Source of the DNA: an uncultured Prevotellaceae bacterium
Lineage (GTDB): Bacteria; Bacteroidota; Bacteroidia; Bacteroidales; Bacteroidaceae
Reading direction: 5' to 3'
Length of the DNA: 32,232 nt
NCBI GenBank assembly: GCA_902797505.1
Contig: CADBSW010000012.1
Coordinates: 1-32,232 of the forward strand
A program made the position numbers and the translations under genes. The notes beneath the pieces were generated by a model. That model was not told where the DNA came from and searched no databases. It saw nothing but the letters and a program-made list of their open reading frames with translations. Shown piece by piece: positions 8,947 through 16,930 of this stretch. Numbering within the stretch: position 1 is the first letter of the stretch; the number at the start of each line of letters is the position of its first letter.

Positions 8947-11100
8947 TCATTGCAGTTTTAAAGAACATATTTCACCTTTATTTATCTTGTGTCCGGCAGG
9001 CAGACTTTGCGCAATTACCTTGCCACGACCTTCTATCTTCACTCTCACACCTCTGTTCTCGAGGAGGTAAACGGCATCTCGGGCTCCCATACCTTTCACG
9101 TCGGGCACGAGATGTTTCTCCTTGGGATTGACCCTTGTCAGATGGATGATATTTTTCTTGCTGTCGGCCGTTCCCCAGATAGGATTACCATTTGAATAGG
9201 TGCCTCCCCAACCGTCGTTGGTCTTGATGCCCAAGTGGGTGAGCACATAGTCGGCTGCCAACAGGTTACCGTCTTTCACCTTGGGGAGCATCACTAAGGA
9301 AGAGTCTTGCGCGTCTTTCACATCCATCTTCAGGTCTTGGGCCATGATACCCTCAGCGATATGGTGGAAGACGACACCACTCATGCCACCTCCTGATGCA
9401 GGAAGACCCGACTTCTGGATACAGACGATACAACTGTAGCGGGGTGCGTCGGCAGGGAAATAGCCGGCAAAAGAGAGGAGGTAGTTCATCTGTCCACTCT
9501 TATAACCACCGGCACCCTTCGACACCTGGGCCGTTCCTGTCTTGCCGGCTACCTTGAAGGATTTCGATCCGGCCTTCTTGCCCAAGCCCTGACTGACCAC
9601 ATGATAGAGGATGGTCTGCATCTCCTTCAGGGTTTTCTCCTTGCATATCTGTGGAATCAGCACCTCCGTGGGGAACTCCTGCAGCACTTCACCGTCTTTC
9701 ACCACCTTTTTCACGAAGCGGGGCTTCATCATCTTACCGTTGTTGGCGATGGCATTGTAGAAGGTGAGGGTAGAGATGGGCGGCACCTGTGTCTCATAAC
9801 CGATGCTCATCCATGCCAAGGCAGTCTTACTCCAGTTGGTATATTGTCCACGCTCATTCTTCTTCGGCATGCGGATACGTGCAGGAGAAGCACCTACCAG
9901 TGGGATGCCAAGGTCGGAGGCAAGACCTATGCGATGGATACCTTTTACGAACTTCTCGGGATTCTGTCCATAGTGCTCATCGATGATTCTGCTCACACCG
10001 ATATTCGAACTGTACTCCAGCGTCTGTGGCAGAGACAGTCGGCCATAACCGCCGCGTCGCCAGTTGTGATCACGCATCTTAGCGCCGTGCATGTCCATGA
10101 CACCTCCGAAGGTCTCAACATGGTAGTTGGTGTCTACCACACCGTCATCCAGAGCCACCATGATAGAGGCTGTCTTGAACACCGATCCCGGCTCCATCAG
10201 GTCGCTCACGGCATTGTTCTTCACCTCACGGTAGACACCGTCGGAGCACTTTGTCATATTGACGATGGCCTTGATGTCACCTGTCGGCACATCCATGACG
10301 ATGGCCACACCCACATTACCGTTGATCAACTTCAGCTCATCGATCAGTGAGCGCTCTGCCAAGTCCTGGATATTCACATCGATAGTGGTGACGATATCGG
10401 CTCCGTCGATAGGAGCGCGCTCGGTGATGCTGAGGTATTTGTTCATGATCTTCTTACGCTGGACGATACCCGAACGGCCCCTGAGGATAGAGTCGAATGA
10501 CAACTCCAGTCCGCAACGTGCCGTATCCTTGGCGCCGAACATATCACCCACCGTACGGTAAGCCAGACTGCCGAAGGGGCGCTGACGGGAGTTGAACTCC
10601 TCCGTGTGGAATCCGCCTTTGAAGGGAGAGAGGTTGAAGACCGGCAGTTTCTTCACTTCCGAATACACGTCATAGCTGACACGCTTGTGCCAGATAGGGT
10701 GATTCTGACTCATCTTCTTATGTCCGATCTCCAGATCATGCTTAAACTGTGCGGCACTCTTCTCCGGGAAGATCTCGTGAAGACCCTCACAGATGCTGTC
10801 CACCTTCTCATTCCACAGCGAGTCTTTTACCTCGCCACCGGCCTTGAAGTCCATATAGAGCTTGAACTCAGGGATACTGCTGGCCATCAACTGACCGTCG
10901 GAGCTGAGGATGTTTCCCCTGACGGGCTTCACATCCACACTGTCGCGCTTCAGTCGGTCGGCCACCTTCATCCAGTAGTCACGCTTTACCGTGGCTGTGT
11001 AAGTGGCCTTTGCCACGATGCACAGTCCGAGGAGCACCATCAGAAAACCGATGGTCTTATATCTTGGTATGATCTTTTTCCTGTCAAATAAACTACTCAT
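8947..11100 (-). CDS. ftsI: FtsI/PBP3, septal class B penicillin-binding protein with PASTA domain
   Basis: A 717-residue DD-transpeptidase that cross-links septal peptidoglycan as partner of FtsW. One membrane segment lies at about 15-37. The pedestal domain starts with [17 protein letters not shown] (58-74). The transpeptidase domain shows SVFK with the acylated Ser306 and Lys309, S364-S-N366, and K520-T-G522. A single PASTA domain occupies about 666-717 ([16 protein letters not shown]), which E. coli FtsI lacks. The start codon lies within the end of ftsL (8-base overlap) and the stop is one base before murE. SpoVD-like naming would also fit this architecture, but the position between ftsL and murE supports FtsI. 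Confidence 0.96.
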   Translation of the reverse strand: MSSLFDRKKIIPRYKTIGFLMVLLGLCIVAKATYTATVKRDYWMKVADRLKRDSVDVKPVRGNILSSDGQLMASSIPEFKLYMDFKAGGEVKDSLWNEKVDSICEGLHEIFPEKSAAQFKHDLEIGHKKMSQNHPIWHKRVSYDVYSEVKKLPVFNLSPFKGGFHTEEFNSRQRPFGSLAYRTVGDMFGAKDTARCGLELSFDSILRGRSGIVQRKKIMNKYLSITERAPIDGADIVTTIDVNIQDLAERSLIDELKLINGNVGVAIVMDVPTGDIKAIVNMTKCSDGVYREVKNNAVSDLMEPGSVFKTASIMVALDDGVVDTNYHVETFGGVMDMHGAKMRDHNWRRGGYGRLSLPQTLEYSSNIGVSRIIDEHYGQNPEKFVKGIHRIGLASDLGIPLVGASPARIRMPKKNERGQYTNWSKTALAWMSIGYETQVPPISTLTFYNAIANNGKMMKPRFVKKVVKDGEVLQEFPTEVLIPQICKEKTLKEMQTILYHVVSQGLGKKAGSKSFKVAGKTGTAQVSKGAGGYKSGQMNYLLSFAGYFPADAPRYSCIVCIQKSGLPASGGGMSGVVFHHIAEGIMAQDLKMDVKDAQDSSLVMLPKVKDGNLLAADYVLTHLGIKTNDGWGGTYSNGNPIWGTADSKKNIIHLTRVNPKEKHLVPDVKGMGARDAVYLLENRGVRVKIEGRGKVIAQSLPAGHKINKGEICSLKLQ

Positions 11101-11545
11101 CTGTCTTGATTATTTCGGGTTTGTTCTCTGGAGTGTAGATAATGAAGGGCGGTTGCTTGGCAATCTTGAGGATGCTGTCTTTATTGTGCTTCAGCATGTC
11201 GAGCACATTGCTCTCGCGGCATTTCTCCGTCAGTTCGCTGGCAGTAGAGAGGGCCTTGTATTTGGCGTCGGTGAGCTCGGCGTTCAGTCGGTCAATCTCC
11301 AGCATATCCTTCTGACAACTATATCTGTTGGATATATAGATGATGGCGAAGAAGGCAATTAGGAGGATCACTCCTATCTGTCTTCTCAGGTATTCCGCCG
11401 TCAGCCAGTCGCCACCCAGTATCTTCCTCAGCGTAAAACTGTTGGATTGGGGACTCTCATCCTCAATGGCTTGCTCGGCCATCACTTCTTTCAGCGTCGG
11501 CTGCTCTTGCTTCTCTTCTAATATCTCTTTATCCTTTTCTTCCAT
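11093..11545 (-). CDS. ftsL: FtsL-like division membrane protein
   Basis: A 150-residue bitopic protein. An acidic, Glu-rich cytoplasmic tail of about 55 residues precedes one membrane segment (about 56-74), then a helical stretch (KDMLEIDRLNAELTDAKYKALS) suited to a coiled coil, and a hydrophilic C-terminus. This is the layout of FtsL, which joins FtsQ and FtsB in the divisome and activates FtsWI. Sequence conservation in FtsL is weak, so the call rests on topology and on its place between rsmH and ftsI, where FtsL sits in dcw clusters. The cytoplasmic tail is long compared with E. coli FtsL. The start is two bases after the rsmH stop and the end overlaps ftsI by eight bases. Confidence 0.82.
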   Translation of the reverse strand: MEEKDKEILEEKQEQPTLKEVMAEQAIEDESPQSNSFTLRKILGGDWLTAEYLRRQIGVILLIAFFAIIYISNRYSCQKDMLEIDRLNAELTDAKYKALSTASELTEKCRESNVLDMLKHNKDSILKIAKQPPFIIYTPENKPEIIKTDE

Positions 11546-11547
11546 GT

Positions 11548-12471
11548 TTACCTCTTCTCTGCAATACGTAACTTAGCACTTCTGCTACGGGGGTTGGCTT
11601 CACACTCCTCCTCGGTGGGCACGATGACACCGCTCTTCAGTGGAGTGAAGGGCGACTCGAAGCGCCCGAAGAAGTCCTGCTGTGCCCTTCCCTCGATGTT
11701 GCCGGCCTTCATGATGTTCTTCACAATGCGGTCTTCCAGACTGTGATAGGTGATGACCGACAGTCGTCCGCCGGGCCTGATAAGTGAGGTACATGCCAAC
11801 AGCATCTCCTTCAGGGCACTCATCTCTTGGTTCACCTCTATGCGGAGGGCCTGGAAAACCTTCGCCATCTCTTTCTTCTCACGGTCTTTGGGCATCAGCG
11901 GGGTGACCACATCCAACAGGTCTTGTGTATGGGTAAAGGCGTGGGTGCCCCTTGTCTTGACGACGGCGGCAGCTATCCGACGGGCGTTCTTCAACTCTCC
12001 GTAGAGGTAGAACATATCCGCCAACTCCCTTTCACCCATGTTGTTCAGCACGTCGGCAGCTGTCTTGCCGGCCCTTTTGTTCATGCGCATGTCCAGGGGG
12101 GCATCAAAGCGGAAGGAGAATCCGCGTGTCTCATCGTCAAAATGATGACTCGACACTCCTAAGTCGGCCAGCAATCCGTCGATGGCTTCCACATGATAGT
12201 ATCTCATCCAGTTCTTCAGATACCTGAAATTGCTGCGGATGAAGGTGAACCGACTGTCACACAGCATGTTCATCTCTGCATCGGCATCCTGGTCGAAACT
12301 ATACAGATGACCTTTCTTGTCAAGCCTCCGCAAGATCTCACGGCTATGTCCTCCACCGCCGAAGGTCACATCCACATATACGCCACCGGGCACAATGTTC
12401 AGTCCGTCGATACTCTCCTTGAGTAACACGGGTACATGATAAGTGCTTGCTGTCTTGACATTCTTCTCCAT
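11548..12471 (-). CDS. rsmH: RsmH (MraW), 16S rRNA N4-cytidine-1402 methyltransferase
   Basis: A SAM-dependent methyltransferase of 307 residues that modifies C1402 in the decoding centre of 16S rRNA. The SAM loop DVTFGGGGHS is at about 34-43, followed by LLADLGVSSHHFD and GFSFRFDAPLDMRMN, all hallmarks of the MraW family. VITYHSLEDRIVKN and the C-terminal NPRSRSAKLRIAEK are also conserved. I start the gene at the ATG at 12471, which shares its A with the mraZ stop (TAATG). A longer reading frame extends upstream through mraZ in another frame, but those 85 codons are out-of-frame mraZ sequence. The overlap predicts translational coupling to mraZ. Confidence 0.97.
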   Translation of the reverse strand: MEKNVKTASTYHVPVLLKESIDGLNIVPGGVYVDVTFGGGGHSREILRRLDKKGHLYSFDQDADAEMNMLCDSRFTFIRSNFRYLKNWMRYYHVEAIDGLLADLGVSSHHFDDETRGFSFRFDAPLDMRMNKRAGKTAADVLNNMGERELADMFYLYGELKNARRIAAAVVKTRGTHAFTHTQDLLDVVTPLMPKDREKKEMAKVFQALRIEVNQEMSALKEMLLACTSLIRPGGRLSVITYHSLEDRIVKNIMKAGNIEGRAQQDFFGRFESPFTPLKSGVIVPTEEECEANPRSRSAKLRIAEKR

Positions 12472-12926
12472 TACTCTACCTCCTCCTTGTCCATAATCTG
12501 TTCGAGGGCCTTGCCGAAAGCCTCGGCATCCATGAAAGGATGCTCCGTATTGGCAACGCTCCATATCTCTATCGTGTCGCCCATGCCGATGAACTTGATG
12601 TTCTGCTCGATCTCGGCTTTCTTGAGATAACGCTTCGGAATCAGGAAACGCCCGTTTCCATCGAGCGTGATCACCTCCACGTCGGATACGAACTGCCGGT
12701 AGATCTCCTGATGATCCTTCCTCCAACGGTTCAGATTCTTACGCAGAAGATCCATCTGCTCATTCCATACAGATTCAGGATACAGCACAAGACAAGGCTG
12801 AAAAACATCCTTCCGCATGATCAGGGTCTCCTCTCCATTGCCTTGGAGTGTCTTCCTGAATACGGCGGGAAGAAATGCCCTTCCTTTCGCATCTGTCTTT
12901 GCCTCTATGTTTCCTAAAAAACGCAT
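12471..12926 (-). CDS. mraZ: MraZ, dcw cluster transcriptional regulator
   Basis: A 151-residue protein with two SpoVT/AbrB-like (MraZ) DNA-binding repeats: the first at MRFLGNIEAKTDAKGRAFLP, the second near VEVITLDGNGRFLIPKRYLK. Each contains the acidic-Gly-R-hydrophobic-P turn. MraZ forms rings that bind short direct repeats upstream of its own gene and represses the dcw operon in E. coli. The ATG at 12926 was chosen because it begins the conserved domain. An in-frame upstream extension (to 13019) runs through the promoter and the operator repeats and is not believable as protein. The stop overlaps the rsmH start by one base. It is first in the operon, as in most bacteria. Confidence 0.96.
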   Translation of the reverse strand: MRFLGNIEAKTDAKGRAFLPAVFRKTLQGNGEETLIMRKDVFQPCLVLYPESVWNEQMDLLRKNLNRWRKDHQEIYRQFVSDVEVITLDGNGRFLIPKRYLKKAEIEQNIKFIGMGDTIEIWSVANTEHPFMDAEAFGKALEQIMDKEEVE

Positions 12927-12955
12927 GTGTACATCTTTAATTATTATTTCGGCTT

Positions 12956-12963
12956 CAAAGATA
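12956..12963 (-). promoter_or_regulatory. Probable mraZ/dcw promoter -7 box
   Basis: On the minus strand TATCTTTG matches the Bacteroidetes -7 consensus TAnnTTTG exactly. It ends 29 bases before the mraZ ATG, giving a leader of about 25 bases. No TTTG is present at -33; instead that region is occupied by the GTGGAG repeats. Confidence 0.65.
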
Positions 12964-12972
12964 CATATTTTT

Positions 12973-12998
12973 CTCCACTTTCCTCCACTTTTCTCCAC
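12973..12998 (-). promoter_or_regulatory. Probable MraZ operator: three 10-bp direct repeats
   Basis: Reading the minus strand, GTGGAG occurs three times at exact 10-bp intervals (12998-12993, 12988-12983, 12978-12973), separated by A-rich tetramers (AAAA, GAAA). The core TGGAG with 5-nt spacers parallels the TGGGN-N5 repeats bound by E. coli MraZ and the AAAGTG repeats described for Mollicutes MraZ. A looser copy (GTGAAG) is at 13019-13014. The repeats sit directly upstream of the -7 box, where bound MraZ would block the -33 contact. Confidence 0.7.
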
Positions 12999-13141
12999 AA
13001 AATTTATAAAAAACTTCACTTTTCATGATTTTTGTCATCTGGGAAATAACAGACCGCCTCAATCGATTGTTTTCAGGGAAAGGTGATCTGTGTGTTTCCA
13101 GAGATGAAAAAGTTCATGATTTCTCTTTGCGGTAGTCATCA

Positions 13142-13273
13142 ATCGAAGGAGTTTTAATACACAATACTCCCAGTTTTAAGTACTAGGACTCCCAGTTTTA
13201 GTACATAATACTCTCAGTGTTATCTATAGATACTATGAATTTTATCTATAGATACTATCCGTTTTATCTATTG
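13142..13273. repeat. Degenerate tandem array of about six 22-bp units
   Basis: Units can be laid out at 13142-13163, 13164-13186, 13187-13207, 13208-13229, 13230-13251 and 13252-13273, with a decayed seventh from 13274. The shared core is ACTCYCAGTTTTA or a variant, followed by an AT-rich tail. Neighbouring units resemble each other most: units 1-2 share the core plus GTAC, and units 3-5 share TATCTAT. The junctions of units 3/4 and 4/5 make the perfect palindrome TATCTATAGATA (13221-13232 and 13243-13254). The array lies in the 510-bp gene-free divergent spacer between mraZ and the acyltransferase gene. I see no reading frame in it and no function can be assigned from sequence. Confidence 0.8.
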
Positions 13274-13408
13274 TTCCTATGATTCCAAGCCCTCCGGACT
13301 CTTGCGAATAGTTGTAATGAAGAGGGATATTTATGCAGTCTGCTTGACAAAAACTTACGTTTGTGTGATTTTTTTTAGTAAATAAATGGTTTTTTCAAAA
13401 AGTTCTAT

Positions 13409-13416
13409 TATTTTTG
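13409..13416 (+). promoter_or_regulatory. Probable promoter -7 box of the glsA-glsB operon
   Basis: TATTTTTG matches TAnnTTTG and lies 20 bases before the ATG of the acyltransferase gene. No clear TTTG stands at the -33 position. The upstream sequence is strongly AT-rich. Confidence 0.55.
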
Positions 13417-13436
13417 CATACGGATAAGAGAAGATC

Positions 13437-14264
13437 ATGACTGATATTACAGAAAAAACAGTTGATATTGACGACATCTTGAAGAGTAAGATGGGGGATA
13501 AGGCAAAGTTTGTTCCTTACCTCTTGAGAAAGTGGCTCAAGCATATCCTTCATCAAGATGAAGTAAACAAATACTTATGGGAGAGCAGGCACCTTACTGG
13601 CACGGAGTGGCTGGAGGAGTGCGTGCGCTACCTGGATATGACCCTCGAGATCGAGGGCATGGAGAATCTGCCGGATAAGAACGACGGCAAGTTGTACACC
13701 TTCGTGAGTAACCATCCCCTGGGTGGTGCCGACGGTGTGGCCTTGGGTAGTATCATCGGTCGCCATTACGACGGTAATTTCCGTTATCTGGTGAATGACA
13801 TCCTGATGAACCTTCCGGGGCTCGCCCCCTTGTGCATCCCTATCAATAAGACCGGCAAGCAGAGTAGGAACTTCCCGGCCATGGTGGAGGCCGGCTTCCA
13901 GAGTGATAAGCATATGCTGATGTATCCTGCGGGATTGTGCTCCCGAAAGATTAACGGCGAGATCAGGGATCTGCCTTGGAAGAAGACGTTTATCAGCAAG
14001 AGCGTGGAGTATCACCGTGACGTGGTGCCCATCCATTTCGGTGGACAGAACTCCAATTTCTTCTATCGCTTGGCCAATTTTAGTGACAAGTATGTAAAAA
14101 AGGTGAATATCGCCATGCTCTTCCTCGTGGATGAGATGTACAAGAATGTGCACAAGACCTTCCATGTAACCATCGGAAAGCCCATCCCCTGGCAGACTTT
14201 CGACAAGAGCAAGACACCCGCCCAGTGGGCGCAATATGTACAAGACAAGGTATACGAACTATAA
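13437..14264 (+). CDS. glsA: GlsA-like O-acyltransferase (PlsC/LPLAT fold) for glycine lipids
   Basis: A 275-residue member of the lysophospholipid acyltransferase superfamily. The catalytic region reads FVSNHPLGGADG, with His93 and Asp99. The spacing is HX5D rather than the textbook HX4D, as in other NHPxGGxD relatives. Further on, MYPAGLCSRK (about 161-170) matches the FPEGxRS-type substrate block, and VPIHFGG follows. No membrane span is obvious. It is followed after 12 bases by a GNAT N-acyltransferase. In Bacteroides thetaiotaomicron this pairing makes glycine lipids: GlsB acylates glycine with a 3-hydroxy fatty acid, and GlsA then esterifies the hydroxyl. Assignment as GlsA is inferred from family plus partner; a general lyso-lipid acyltransferase remains possible. 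Confidence 0.8.
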   Translation: MTDITEKTVDIDDILKSKMGDKAKFVPYLLRKWLKHILHQDEVNKYLWESRHLTGTEWLEECVRYLDMTLEIEGMENLPDKNDGKLYTFVSNHPLGGADGVALGSIIGRHYDGNFRYLVNDILMNLPGLAPLCIPINKTGKQSRNFPAMVEAGFQSDKHMLMYPAGLCSRKINGEIRDLPWKKTFISKSVEYHRDVVPIHFGGQNSNFFYRLANFSDKYVKKVNIAMLFLVDEMYKNVHKTFHVTIGKPIPWQTFDKSKTPAQWAQYVQDKVYEL

Positions 14265-14276
14265 AACGAATCCCCT

Positions 14277-15266
14277 ATGGCACAGGAAATCATTCAGCCA
14301 GTTGAGAAAAGTCTACTGAAACAGGAGTTGACCGCTGAGCGTCGGCTCAGGATGACGAATAAGAGTAATAACGAGATCTACGTGGTCACAGCGCATAACG
14401 CGCCGAACGTGATGCGTGAGATCGGACGATTGCGTGAGATCGCTTTCCGTGAGGCTGGTGGTGGAACAGGGAAATCCATGGATATCGATGAGTTCGATAC
14501 TTGTGAGAACTGTTACAAGCAGTTGATCGTGTGGAACCCGGAGGCTGAGGAGATCATCGGCGGATACCGTTACCAGCTGGGGACAGACTGGGAGTTGCAG
14601 GAGAACGGACAACCCAAACTGGCAACCAGTCATATGTTCCACTTCTCAGAGAAATTCCTCAAGGAGTATATGTTGCAGACCGTGGAGCTGGGCCGTTCGT
14701 TCGTCTCGCTGCCTTACCAGAGCAGTAGGATGGGCGCGAAGAGCCTGTTTGCCTTGGATAACCTGTGGGATGGCTTCGGCGCCCTTGTCGTGATCAAGCC
14801 CACGCTGAAATATTTCTTCGGAAAGATGACCATGTATCCCTCGTATATCCGTAAGGGAAGGGACATGATTCTGTACTTCCTGAAGAAGCATTTTGATGAC
14901 AAGGACAATCTGATTGTCCCGATGAAACCGTTGAAATTGGAGACTCCCGAGGAGGATCTGGCTAAGATTCTATGTGAGGATGATTTCAAGAAAGACTACC
15001 GTATATTGAATCAGGAGATCCGCAAGATGGGCTTTAACATCCCTCCGCTGGTGAATGCCTATATGAATCTCAGTCCTACCATGCGACTCTTCGGCACTGC
15101 CATCAACGACGGATTCGGAGAAGTGGAGGAGACCGGCATACTGATTGCTGTGGATGAGATCTTAGAGGAGAAGCGCATGCGCCACATAGACAGCTTCATC
15201 CGTGACCACCCCGAGGCATTGAAAATTACCAGTGGCGCAAATAATATTATCTTCAAAGAGAAGTAA
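14277..15266 (+). CDS. glsB: GlsB-like glycine N-acyltransferase (GNAT, OlsB-type)
   Basis: A 329-residue protein of the OlsB/'hemolysin' GNAT group. These enzymes move a 3-hydroxyacyl chain from acyl-ACP to the amino group of an amino acid. Visible features are the N-terminal acceptor-side region REIGRLREIAFREAGGGTG followed by DIDEFDTCENCYKQLIVWNPE, the strand EEIIGGYRYQLG, and the later block VELGRSFVSLPYQSSRMG, which is the expected GNAT acyl-donor site. In Bacteroides, the orthologous enzyme makes commendamide (N-(3-hydroxypalmitoyl)glycine), the precursor of glycine lipids. The gene is co-directional with glsA, 12 bases away, and is followed by a strong hairpin. Ornithine or serine as acceptor cannot be excluded from sequence alone. 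Confidence 0.82.
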   Translation: MAQEIIQPVEKSLLKQELTAERRLRMTNKSNNEIYVVTAHNAPNVMREIGRLREIAFREAGGGTGKSMDIDEFDTCENCYKQLIVWNPEAEEIIGGYRYQLGTDWELQENGQPKLATSHMFHFSEKFLKEYMLQTVELGRSFVSLPYQSSRMGAKSLFALDNLWDGFGALVVIKPTLKYFFGKMTMYPSYIRKGRDMILYFLKKHFDDKDNLIVPMKPLKLETPEEDLAKILCEDDFKKDYRILNQEIRKMGFNIPPLVNAYMNLSPTMRLFGTAINDGFGEVEETGILIAVDEILEEKRMRHIDSFIRDHPEALKITSGANNIIFKEK

Positions 15267-15287
15267 TACTCCTAATTTTAATAAATG

Positions 15288-15334
15288 TAAATTGCAAGAT
15301 TTTTTTAATAAAAGTCTTGCAATTTATCGTTTTT
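15288..15334 (+). terminator. Rho-independent terminator after glsB
   Basis: A perfect 12-bp inverted repeat, TAAATTGCAAGA (15288-15299) with TCTTGCAATTTA (15315-15326), encloses a 15-base AT-rich loop and is followed by CGTTTTT. The 3' arm also contains the TTG that serves as the -33 element of the next promoter. Confidence 0.8.
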
Positions 15335-15347
15335 ATTACTATCTTCG
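15317..15347 (+). promoter_or_regulatory. Promoter of the AldA-like gene
   Basis: TTG at 15317-15319 and TATCTTCG at 15340-15347 are separated by 20 bp, close to the Bacteroidetes TTTG-N19-TAnnTTTG arrangement with one change in the -7 box. The predicted leader is about 43 bases. Confidence 0.6.
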
Positions 15348-15394
15348 CAAAAGTTTACTAACAAATCACGTTTTTTTATTTAAATCACTGACGT

Positions 15395-16837
15395 ATGAAA
15401 GATCTGAAAATGTACATCAACGGCAAGTTTGTAGAGAGCCGTTCAGGAGAGTGGATTGAGGTATTGAATCCAAGTACAGAAGAAGTTACAAGCAGACAGC
15501 CTGCCGGAACAGTAGAAGATGTGGAAGAGGCGGTAAATGCTGCTTATGAGGCACAGAAGAAATGGGCAAAGGTACCTGCGGCAGAGCGTGCTGTCTATCT
15601 GCATAAGATCGCTGACGGTATCCGTGCAAACTTTGATAAATTCCAGGAAATCCTTGTTCGTGAGCAGGGTAAGACTCAGGCGCTTGCTGCTACAGAGGTA
15701 GGCGTCACCGCTACTTATTTCGATTATATGGCAGAGTTCGCCCGTCGTATTGAGGGTGAGGTAATCCAGAGTGATGCTCCCAACGAGACAATGATCTTAG
15801 TGAAGCGTCCTATCGGTGTGGCTGCCGGTATCCTTCCTTGGAACTTCCCGTTCTTCCTGATTGCCCGTAAGGCTGCCGCTGCGCTGATTACCGGTTGCTC
15901 TATCGTGATCAAGCCCGCCCAGATTACTCCGGAGAACTGTTGCGAGATCTGTAAGGTGGTACATGACAGTGGTCTGCCGGCAGGATTGTTCAATGTCGTT
16001 ACCGGTAAGGGATCGCTCGTTGGTAATGCCTTGGCAAAGAACCCGAAGGTAAGCATTGTCAGCTTGACAGGATCAGTGGGTGCAGGTGTGAAGATCATGG
16101 AGGCTGCTGCTCCTAATATCACAAAGGTATCTCTCGAGCTCGGTGGAAAGGCTCCTGCCATCGTATTCCCGGATGCTGACCTGGAGTTGGCTGCACAGGC
16201 CATCCTCGAGAGTCGTATCGGCAATACCGGTCAGATCTGTAACAACGCAGAGCGTGTATATGTTCACAAGGATATTAAGAAGGAGTTTACCGATATCATC
16301 GTGAAGAAGTTCAAGGCCGTTAAGTTCGGTAATCCTGCTGTAGATAAGGATGTTGACATGGGTCCGTTGGTAGAGAAGGCTGCCCTGGAGAGTGTTACTG
16401 CAAAGGTCAACCATGCTGTTGAGCAGGGTGCTAAGGTGCTTTGCGGTGGTGCTCCTGCCGGAGGTAAGGGTTACTTCTATCCCGCAACCGTTCTCGACAA
16501 CTGTACACAGGATATGGATATTATCCATGAGGAGACCTTCGGTCCGGTACTCCCGCTGGTAGAGTTTGATAATATCGACCAGGTGATCGAGTGGGCTAAT
16601 GACTGTGAGTATGGTCTGGCTTCTTCTGTCTTTACGAAGGATATCGATACTGCAACACGTATCTGCCGTGAGATTGAGTTCGGTGAGACCTACATCAACC
16701 GTATGCACTTCGAGGCTATCCAGGGCTTCCATGCCGGTGTGAAGAAGAGTGGTATCGGTGGCGCCGACGGTAAGCATGGTATGGAGGAATACCTTGTGAC
16801 AAAGGTTGTATACCTCGACACACACTATGACAAATAG
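15395..16837 (+). CDS. aldA: AldA-like lactaldehyde/glycolaldehyde dehydrogenase
   Basis: An NAD(P)-dependent aldehyde dehydrogenase of 480 residues. The active-site set is complete: ILPWNFPF with Asn150, LELGGK with the general base Glu248, and GQICNNAERVYV with the nucleophile Cys282. Long matches to E. coli AldA can be seen from memory, for example DYMAE-AR--EGE-IQSD, FGETYIN, and GFHAGVKKSGIGGADGKHG near the C-terminus. AldA oxidises L-lactaldehyde from fucose and rhamnose breakdown, and glycolaldehyde. No fucose or rhamnose gene is in the window, so the physiological aldehyde is uncertain. The gene is transcribed alone, between a terminator-promoter block and a downstream hairpin. Confidence 0.87.
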   Translation: MKDLKMYINGKFVESRSGEWIEVLNPSTEEVTSRQPAGTVEDVEEAVNAAYEAQKKWAKVPAAERAVYLHKIADGIRANFDKFQEILVREQGKTQALAATEVGVTATYFDYMAEFARRIEGEVIQSDAPNETMILVKRPIGVAAGILPWNFPFFLIARKAAAALITGCSIVIKPAQITPENCCEICKVVHDSGLPAGLFNVVTGKGSLVGNALAKNPKVSIVSLTGSVGAGVKIMEAAAPNITKVSLELGGKAPAIVFPDADLELAAQAILESRIGNTGQICNNAERVYVHKDIKKEFTDIIVKKFKAVKFGNPAVDKDVDMGPLVEKAALESVTAKVNHAVEQGAKVLCGGAPAGGKGYFYPATVLDNCTQDMDIIHEETFGPVLPLVEFDNIDQVIEWANDCEYGLASSVFTKDIDTATRICREIEFGETYINRMHFEAIQGFHAGVKKSGIGGADGKHGMEEYLVTKVVYLDTHYDK

Positions 16838-16866
16838 TATTGATGAATAAGAATATCGATTTTTAT

Positions 16867-16900
16867 GAGGATATGCTCAACGGGGCATATCCTCTTTTTT
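16867..16900 (+). terminator. Rho-independent terminator after the AldA-like gene
   Basis: GAGGATATGC (16867-16876) and GCATATCCTC (16885-16894) form a perfect 10-bp stem with an 8-base loop, followed by TTTTTT. It ends plus-strand transcription just before the convergent dgt gene. Confidence 0.93.
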
Positions 16901-16930
16901 CGCCCATTTCATCGGGTGATAAGCATCTTA

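Noticed and set aside
9601..10350. 249-residue plus-strand frame opposite ftsI
   Set aside because: It lies inside the transpeptidase coding region, is His/Leu-rich in a way typical of antisense frames, and matches no family.
12472..12726. N-terminal extension of rsmH through mraZ
   Set aside because: The extra codons are mraZ read in another frame; the conserved RsmH N-terminus begins at the TAATG junction.
12927..13019. N-terminal extension of mraZ
   Set aside because: It would translate the promoter and the operator repeats; the conserved MraZ domain starts at the ATG at 12926.
13142..13273. CRISPR array
   Set aside because: Units are contiguous with no unique spacers, the repeats are only 22 bp and degenerate, and no cas gene is present.
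16073..16825. 250-residue minus-strand frame opposite the aldehyde dehydrogenase
   Set aside because: Antisense shadow of a complete, highly conserved enzyme gene.
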